64,000 nt of DNA from Marmoricola sp. OAE513 (GTDB taxonomy: Bacteria > Actinomycetota > Actinomycetes > Propionibacteriales > Nocardioidaceae): positions 2,666,001 through 2,730,000 of the forward strand of contig NZ_JBEPOC010000001.1 in assembly GCF_040546585.1 (NCBI RefSeq), written 5' to 3'. Of this stretch, positions 58,716-64,000 are shown in pieces. How positions within the stretch are numbered: the first letter of the stretch is position 1; the number at the start of each line of letters is the position of its first letter. The notes below the pieces were generated by a model. It was given only the letters and a program-made list of their open reading frames with translations, was not told the DNA's origin and did no database searches. A program made the translations under genes and the position numbers.

Positions 58716-58965
58716 TGTGGCCGAACCTCTTCAACGGTCCCCGGAGGCGCGACGGGGGAGGGTTCTCCACAGGCTTCGTAGGTGTCCGAATGGACCCTTC
58801 TGGGCACGTCTGCGAAGTGTCGGTGCCGGCTGGAAGAGTGAGCGACACGCCGGATTTCAGGAGGCTTCCGTGGCCCTGACCTGCACGTTTGTGCGAGTTG
58901 AGGATTCCAGCCGAACTTTTTCGGGGGCGCTGTTGCGTAGGTCACGCGCCAGGCGTACGGTTACC

Positions 58966-58981
58966 CCTACATCTAGTAGTT
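58966..58981. promoter_or_regulatory. NrdR-like box 1
   Basis: CCTACATCTAGTAGTT, an imperfect palindrome around CTAC and GTAG. Confidence 0.65.
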
Positions 58982-58996
58982 ACACGGATGTAGTTA

Positions 58997-59012
58997 TCCA
59001 CATCTAGTTCCA
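58997..59012. promoter_or_regulatory. NrdR-like box 2
   Basis: TCCACATCTAGTTCCA. The shared ACATCTAGT cores of the two boxes are exactly 31 bases apart, three helical turns, the usual spacing for tandem NrdR boxes. Confidence 0.65.
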
Positions 59013-59128
59013 CAGATTCACCGGCTTACGCACAGCAAATCGCGGTTTTACCGGTGGAATCCACAGCTCGATGCACATGTTTTACATCTCGACAGGATCG
59101 ATCACCGAGGCGCGAAAGGAGACCCGCG

Positions 59129-59617
59129 ATGCACTGCCCGTTCTGCCGCAGCACCGACACCCGGGTCCTCGACTCGCGCGTCGCCGAGGACGGCTCCGCG
59201 ATCCGCCGCCGGCGTACCTGCCCGACGTGCGAGAAGCGGTTCACCACCGTCGAGCAGATGCAGCTCACGGTCCTCAAGCGCAGCGGCACCTCGGAGCCGT
59301 TCAACCGCGACAAGGCCGTCGCTGGAGCCCGCAAGGCGCTCAAGGGCCGCCCGGTCACCGAGGACGACCTGGCCCGCCTGGGCCAGACCGTCGAGGACAC
59401 GCTGCGCGCCGGCGGATGGGCCGAGGTTCCCTCCAACGAGGTGGGCCTCGCGATCCTGAACCCGCTCAAGGCGCTCGACGAGGTCGCGTACCTCCGGTTC
59501 GCGTCCGTCTACCGCGGCTTCGAGTCGGCCGACGACTTCGAGTCCGAGATCGCGGCACTCCGTGCCGAACGCATTACGTCGCCTGAGTACGACGAGACGC
59601 CTCAGCCCACGGGCTGA
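59129..59617 (+). CDS. nrdR: Ribonucleotide reductase regulator NrdR
   Basis: 162 residues. A zinc ribbon (C3 and C6 in MHCPFC, C31 and C34 in TCPTCEKRF) is followed by an ATP-cone ([20 protein letters not shown] to VYRGF) that senses ATP and dATP. NrdR represses ribonucleotide reductase genes and often its own. AAAGGAG lies seven bases before the ATG. The gene is directly upstream of nrdJ and behind two NrdR-like boxes, so autoregulation of both is likely. Confidence 0.97.
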   Translation: MHCPFCRSTDTRVLDSRVAEDGSAIRRRRTCPTCEKRFTTVEQMQLTVLKRSGTSEPFNRDKAVAGARKALKGRPVTEDDLARLGQTVEDTLRAGGWAEVPSNEVGLAILNPLKALDEVAYLRFASVYRGFESADDFESEIAALRAERITSPEYDETPQPTG

Positions 59618-59746
59618 CCAAGAACTGCCCGGAGGGGTGTGGTGGGGAAGCCGCTTCCCTCCGGGCTACCAACACAGAGTCACGAGCACCACCAGCAACA
59701 CCTGCACCAAACACCAGCCGAAGAACGAGAACAAGGGGAACGACGC

Positions 59747-62657
59747 ATGACCGAGACCGTGAGCGGATCAGCAAAGGGGCAGACCCGTCGCAAGGGCCTG
59801 AAGATCGAGCGCATCTTCAGCACCGAGGGTGTCCACCCGTACGACGAGCTCACCTGGGAGCGTCGCGACGTCGTCCAGACGAACTGGAAGACCGGCGAGA
59901 CCGTCTTCGAGCAGCGCGGCGTCGAGTACCCCGACTTCTGGAGCGTCAACGCCTCCACCATCGTCACCACCAAGTACTTCCGCGGCGCGGTCGGCACCGA
60001 CGTCCGCGAGTGGAGCCTGCGTCAGCTCATCGACCGCATCGTTCTCACCTACACCAAGGCCGGCCAGGAGCACGGCTACTTCGCGACCGTGAAGGACGCG
60101 GAGACCTTCGAGCACGAGCTCACCTGGCTGCTGGTGCACCAGTACTTCTCGTTCAACTCCCCGGTCTGGTTCAACGTCGGCACCGCCTCTCCCCAGCAGG
60201 TGTCCGCGTGCTTCATCCTGTCGGTCGACGACTCGATGGACTCGATCCTCAACTGGTACAAGGAAGAGGGCTTCATCTTCAAGGGCGGCTCCGGCGCCGG
60301 CCTGAACCTCTCCCGCATCCGCTCGAGCAAGGAGCTGCTGTCCTCCGGCGGGACGGCGTCCGGTCCGGTGTCGTTCATGCGCGGTGCTGACGCCTCGGCG
60401 GGCACCATCAAGTCCGGTGGCGCCACGCGTCGCGCGGCCAAGATGGTCGTCCTCGACGTCGACCACCCCGACATCGAGCAGTTCGTGATGACCAAGGCGC
60501 GCGAGGAGGACAAGATCCGCGCCCTGCGTGACGCCGGTTTCGACATGGACCTCGGCGGCGAGGACATCACCTCGGTGCAGTACCAGAACGCCAACAACTC
60601 GGTGCGCGTCACCGACGAGTTCATGCGTGCGGTCGAGGACGGCACCGACTTCGGTCTGCGCTCGCGCAGCACCGGCGAGGTCATCGAGACCGTCGACGCC
60701 CGCGACCTGTTCCGCAAGATCAGCGAGGCCGCCTGGGCCTGCGCGGACCCGGGCCTGCAGTACGACGACACGATCAACGACTGGCACACCAACCCGGAGA
60801 CGGGCCGGATCACCGCGTCCAACCCGTGCTCGGAGTACATGTCGCTGGACAACTCCTCGTGCAACCTGGCGTCGCTGAACCTGCTGAAGTTCCTCAAGGA
60901 GGACGACACCTTCGACGCCCCGCTGTTCGCGAAGGCCGTCGACCTGATCATCACCGCGATGGACATCTCGATCTGCTTCGCCGACTTCCCGACCGAGGCG
61001 ATCGGCAAGACCACCGTCGACTACCGCCAGCTCGGCATCGGCTACGCCAACCTCGGCGCGCTGCTGATGGCGATGGGTCTGGGCTACGACTCCGACGGTG
61101 GCCGCGCGATGGCCGCGACCATCACCTCGCTGATGACCGGACAGTCCTACAAGCGCTCGGCCGAGCTCGCCGGCGTCGTCGGCCCGTACGCCGGCTACGC
61201 CCGCAACGCCGAGGCCCACAAGCGGGTCATGCGCAAGCACCAGGCCGCCAACGACGTCGTGCGCACCCTCGCGGTCGCCGACAGCCAGGTGCACAAGCTG
61301 GCCACGAAGGCCTGGGCCGACGTGCTCAAGCTCGGCGAGAAGAACGGCTTCCGCAACGCGCAGGCCTCCGTGCTCGCGCCGACCGGCACCATCGGCTTCA
61401 TGATGGACTGCGACACCACCGGCATCGAGCCGGACTTCTCGCTGGTCAAGTTCAAGAAGCTCGTCGGTGGCGGCTCGATGCAGATCGTCAACCAGACCAT
61501 CCCGCGGGCCCTGCGCAAGCTCGGCTACCAGGAGGAGCAGGTCGAGGCGATCGTCGAGTTCATCGCCGAGAACGGTCACGTCATCGACGCGCCGGGCCTG
61601 AAGACCGAGCACTACGAGGTCTTCGACACCGCGATGGGCGCCCGCGCGCTCAAGCCGATGGGCCACGTCCGGATGATGGCGGCCACCCAGCCGTTCCTCT
61701 CCGGCGCGATCAGCAAGACCGTGAACCTGCCGGAGACGGCCACGGTCGAGGAGATCGAGGACGTCTACATGCAGTCCTGGAAGCTCGGGCTCAAGGCGAC
61801 CGCCGTCTACCGCGACAACTGCAAGGTCGGCCAGCCGCTCTCCGACGCCAAGGCCAAGTCGTCCGACGCCGAGGTCAAGGACGAGGACGCCTCTGCTGTC
61901 CAGGTCGTCGAGATCCACAAGCCGTTCCGCAAGCGTCTCCCGAAGAGCCGCGTCTCGCGGACCACCTCCTTCACGGTGGGCGGCGCCGAGGGCTACATGA
62001 CCTCCGGGGCGCACGACGACGGCGAGCTCGGCGAGGTCTTCCTCAAGCTCGGCAAGCAGGGCTCGACCCTGGCCGGCGTGATGGACGCCTTCTCGATCGC
62101 GGTCTCGATCGGCATGCAGTACGGCGTCCCGCTGGAGACCTATGTCTCCAAGTTCACCAACCTGCGCTTCGAGCCGTCCGGCATGACCGACGACCCGGAC
62201 GTCCGGATGGCCCAGTCGCTCATGGACTACGTCTTCCGCCGCCTGGGCGCTGGACTACATGTCCTTCGACGAGCGCTCGGCCCTCGGCATCTACTCCGCC
62301 GAGGAGCGCCAGCGTCACCTCGAGACCGGCTCCTACGAGCCGGTCGAGGAGACCGGTGGCGCGGACGAACTGATCTCATCGGTCGTCGAGCCTGTCGAGA
62401 CGTCGGAAGTTCCCACGCTTGCTGCCCGTGCGAAGTCCGAGCCGGTGGACGCCCAGGCCGTCGAGACCGTCGACCTGCCGGAGATCAAGCTGGAGAAGCC
62501 GGCCCCGGCCGAGGCCCACACGACCGCCGAGCTGCTGGAGAAGATCTCCGGTACGGCGATCGACTCGCCCCTGTGCATGACGTGCGGGACGAAGATGCGG
62601 CCGGCTGGTAGCTGCTACGTGTGCGAGGGTTGCGGCTCGACCAGCGGTTGCAGTTGA
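59747..62657 (+). CDS. nrdJ: Adenosylcobalamin-dependent ribonucleotide reductase NrdJ (one-base frameshift, repeat insertion)
   Basis: Class II reductase that makes dNTPs without oxygen dependence. Core motifs: NSPVWFNVGT, FKGGSGAGLNLSRIRSSKEL, NPCSEYMSLDNSSCNLASLN and APTGTIGFMMDCDTTGIEPD. The frame breaks at the GGG run 62245-62247. Deleting one G yields RRLALDYMSFDERSALG and reads on to a stop at 62657, about 969 residues. The C-terminus CMTCGTKMRPAGSCYVCEGC binds zinc and recycles the active-site disulfide. The linker holds a dispersed-repeat copy read as SSVVEPVETSEV. AAGGGG precedes the ATG. Confidence 0.96.
62379..62402. repeat. Dispersed palindromic repeat inside nrdJ
   Basis: CGGTCGTCGAGCCTGTCGAG then ACG, in frame, coding for VVEPVET in the linker before the zinc tail. 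Confidence 0.85.
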
Positions 62658-62776
62658 TGTGAAGTTGCGCGAAAGTGTCGCGCTCACGTTGCGTGAAATG
62701 TCATCGAGTTGTGTGGGTGACAAACACCATCATTATGAAAGCGCCTAGTTGAAAGTGATGATGACCGTGAGCAAGT

Positions 62777-62815
62777 ACCCGGCCCGGGCCCCCCATGTGG
62801 GAGCCCGGGCCGGGT
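62777..62815 (+). terminator. Terminator after nrdJ
   Basis: ACCCGGCCCGGGC (62777-62789) pairs perfectly with GCCCGGGCCGGGT (62803-62815), 13-base loop. Confidence 0.8.
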
Positions 62816-62909
62816 GCGTTGCGAGGACAATCCGTTGGCAGTTCGTCGGTGGCGCTTGGTCTCATGGAGTGCGGCCGACAGGCAGCGTGGTTGAGGGAGG
62901 AGGTGCGTG

Positions 62910-62966
62910 ATGCCCGAGCAGGAAGACCCGTTCGAGGTGATGGAGAAGCTGAAGCGCGCCCGGTGA
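62910..62966 (+). CDS. 18-aa peptide coupled to the next gene
   Basis: MPEQEDPFEVMEKLKRAR from ATG 62910, after a very strong ribosome site (GGGAGGAGG). Its TGA overlaps the GTG start of the following gene (GTGA). It may be a leader that sets translation of the next gene, or a short gene with its own role. No homology can be read from 18 residues. Confidence 0.4.
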   Translation: MPEQEDPFEVMEKLKRAR

Positions 62967-63598
62967 GCCCGCTCGACCAGATGATGCTGTTCATCACCCC
63001 CGAGGACCTTGTCGGGTACCGGATGCCCGTGGAGGACGTGGCCAGGCTCATCTCTGAGGTTCCGCTCGAGCACGCGGTGAACTGGGCGTGCAGCATCGTC
63101 GGGGCGATCTACAACCCCGGGAGGGACCGTCGCGAGGTCGAGCTCGAGTACTTCGAGCGGTACTACTCCGAGGACCTGAAGGTCCAGGCCCGGAACCTGC
63201 TGCGTGAGCCCACCCGGGTCCTGCCCATCCCGCAGGCGCTGATGGTGTTCGTGAGGCTGGCGTTCGCCGTGTGCAAGCCGTGCAACGACCCAGCCATGGA
63301 GGCGGAACTCCGCCCGATGGTCCTCGCCATCATTCGGCGTTTCGGACTAAGTGCGATGGTGGCGTCGTCTAGGTCTTTGTCGGGCTTGGTGGACGTCAGC
63401 GCGGTGGATTCCGGCGGCGCTCCTCGTTCTTGGGCCGCTATTTTGAACGCTTTGAGCCCTGCGACTTTTTCGCCGCCCGTTTCGTGGCCGCTGTCTTTTT
63501 GCCGATTGGCGGTTTTTTGGGCGTCGACGCCGATGCGCCGACTAGGTGGCTTATTCGAAGGTTGTAGTTGTTGCCGTTGCCGTCCTTGCGCTTATTGA
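62963..63598 (+). CDS. Hypothetical helical protein, probably 3'-truncated at a junction
   Basis: 211 residues as read. The first 130 or so are coherent and GC-rich in third positions: (V)SPLDQMMLFITPEDLVGYRM, EHAVNWACSIVGAIYNPGRD, EVELEYFERYYSEDLKVQAR. After about 63340 the composition changes, the sequence becomes low-complexity Ser/Ala, and the frame overlaps the minus-strand gene at 63438-63998. The real protein probably ended near 63340 before the rearrangement. No family is recognised. Confidence 0.4.
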   Translation: MSPLDQMMLFITPEDLVGYRMPVEDVARLISEVPLEHAVNWACSIVGAIYNPGRDRREVELEYFERYYSEDLKVQARNLLREPTRVLPIPQALMVFVRLAFAVCKPCNDPAMEAELRPMVLAIIRRFGLSAMVASSRSLSGLVDVSAVDSGGAPRSWAAILNALSPATFSPPVSWPLSFCRLAVFWASTPMRRLGGLFEGCSCCRCRPCAY

Positions 63599-63998
63599 GT
63601 TCGGCGATTGCGGTGGCTGGCTTGTGGTCGGACGTCTTGCAGTACAGGATCCCTTCCTTCGGCTTGAGTCCATCCTTAACGAAGCCATCCCACTGACAGA
63701 CCAGTTGATACACGTCGTCCACGGTCCCACGAACTGCCTTCACCTCGAAGATTTGGGCAACAGTCGTCCTAGATGCAGTCTCGTAGACGACGATATCGGC
63801 AGTTGTCGCGCCGGCCCACGTGCCGACTTGCTGAGCTACGAGTGCAGGGTCTGCGACTTGAACCCTTAGATGTTCGGCAAGTTGGTCTTCAATCGATTTC
63901 TCGGTCTGCTTAGGAGACGTCTTTTCGGGGGTGTACGGGCCGTCCTTGTCACCGAGTACATCGACGAGTGCTTGCCAGGCGGGATCGTTCGGATCCAT
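63438..63998 (-). CDS. Putative PD-(D/E)XK-type nuclease-like protein (possibly 5' partial)
   Basis: 186 residues from ATG 63998, two bases from the window end, so it may start further right. Residues about 55-90 read VGTWAGATTADIVVYETASR then TTVAQIFEVKAVRG: an Asp on one strand and E-V-K on the next, the D...(D/E)xK arrangement of restriction-endonuclease-fold enzymes. The C-terminus is very Lys-rich (KKPPIGKKTAATKRAAKKSQ), suggesting DNA contact. GC content and codon use differ from the rest of the window. A defence, repair or mobile-element nuclease is possible, but one motif is not proof. Confidence 0.5.
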   Translation of the reverse strand: MDPNDPAWQALVDVLGDKDGPYTPEKTSPKQTEKSIEDQLAEHLRVQVADPALVAQQVGTWAGATTADIVVYETASRTTVAQIFEVKAVRGTVDDVYQLVCQWDGFVKDGLKPKEGILYCKTSDHKPATAIAELNKRKDGNGNNYNLRISHLVGASASTPKKPPIGKKTAATKRAAKKSQGSKRSK

Positions 63999-64000
63999 AC

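Larger units (their letters stand above)
58716..59128. other. 413-base non-coding stretch upstream of nrdR
   Basis: AT-richer than its surroundings. It holds the paired NrdR-like boxes and nothing else identifiable. I looked for a cobalamin riboswitch and saw no B12-box-like sequence. Open frames here have poor codon use. Confidence 0.7.

Noticed and set aside
58716-59128. Cobalamin riboswitch before nrdR-nrdJ
   Set aside because: No B12-box-like conserved sequence or matching stems were found. The visible signals are NrdR-like boxes.
1-64000. tRNA, rRNA, insertion sequence or complete prophage
   Set aside because: No cloverleaf, rRNA segment, transposase or phage structural gene was seen. 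Only the right edge looks acquired.

Overview
The window is high-GC actinobacterial chromosome. The best match is a Nocardioides-like member of the Nocardioidaceae. This rests on the gene order (DUF3046, recA, recX, miaB, miaA, dapF, hflX, lexA, nrdR, nrdJ), actinobacterial LexA boxes of the TCGAAC-N4-GTTCGA type, an actinobacterial recA damage promoter, and many TANNNT -10 boxes placed so that transcription should start at the start codon. No rRNA, tRNA, CRISPR array, transposase or complete prophage was found.

Layout. 1-4.9 kb: two membrane-anchored proteins, an acetyltransferase, a DinB-like protein, DUF3046 and an MFS transporter. 5.0-7.0 kb: recA and recX behind a LexA box and a second PafBC-type promoter. 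7.0-12.8 kb: a 32-bp tandem repeat, a lipoprotein, SnoaL, GNAT and hot-dog proteins, and a large MmpL/RND transporter. 12.9-20.4 kb: cell-surface genes, namely an amidase carrying both a dockerin-like and a cohesin-like domain, two tandem GtrII-like membrane proteins and a secreted protein. 20.4-28.5 kb: miaB, miaA and dapF with small accessory genes between them. 28.6-33.3 kb: a thioesterase/MFS operon divergent from an HxlR-type regulator, then an SDR and a molybdenum oxidoreductase. 33.3-38.0 kb: small acidic proteins, hflX, and DUF2207 plus LemA. 38.1-42.1 kb: a four-gene polyamine-type ABC transporter. 42.3-53.0 kb: a DinG-like helicase, three paralogous secreted metzincin-type proteases and an MFS transporter. 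53.0-54.5 kb: lexA divergent from a LysM membrane protein over an array of LexA boxes. 54.6-58.7 kb: YhhN, DUF3052, a nuclease, a VOC protein and two hypotheticals. 58.9-62.7 kb: nrdR and nrdJ behind paired NrdR-like boxes. 62.8-64.0 kb: a lower-GC right edge that probably enters acquired DNA.

How the genes work together. RecA, RecX, LexA, the LysM protein, the DinG-like helicase and the NrdR/NrdJ pair cover DNA damage sensing, repair, probable division control and dNTP supply. MiaA makes i6A37 in tRNA and MiaB converts it to ms2i6A37. PotA, PotD, PotB and PotC form one importer. DUF2207 and LemA are a recurrent membrane pair.

Two genome-wide themes stand out. First, a dispersed palindromic repeat with core GGTCGTCGAGCTTGTCGAGA sits between genes, often at convergent 3' ends, and also inside coding sequences (the first gene, recX, an MFS transporter, yhhN and nrdJ), where one frame reads VVEPVETP. 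Second, four genes (the first gene, recA, a lipoprotein and nrdJ) each carry one extra base that breaks the frame. All four shift in the same direction, which points to sequence error more than to true pseudogenes.
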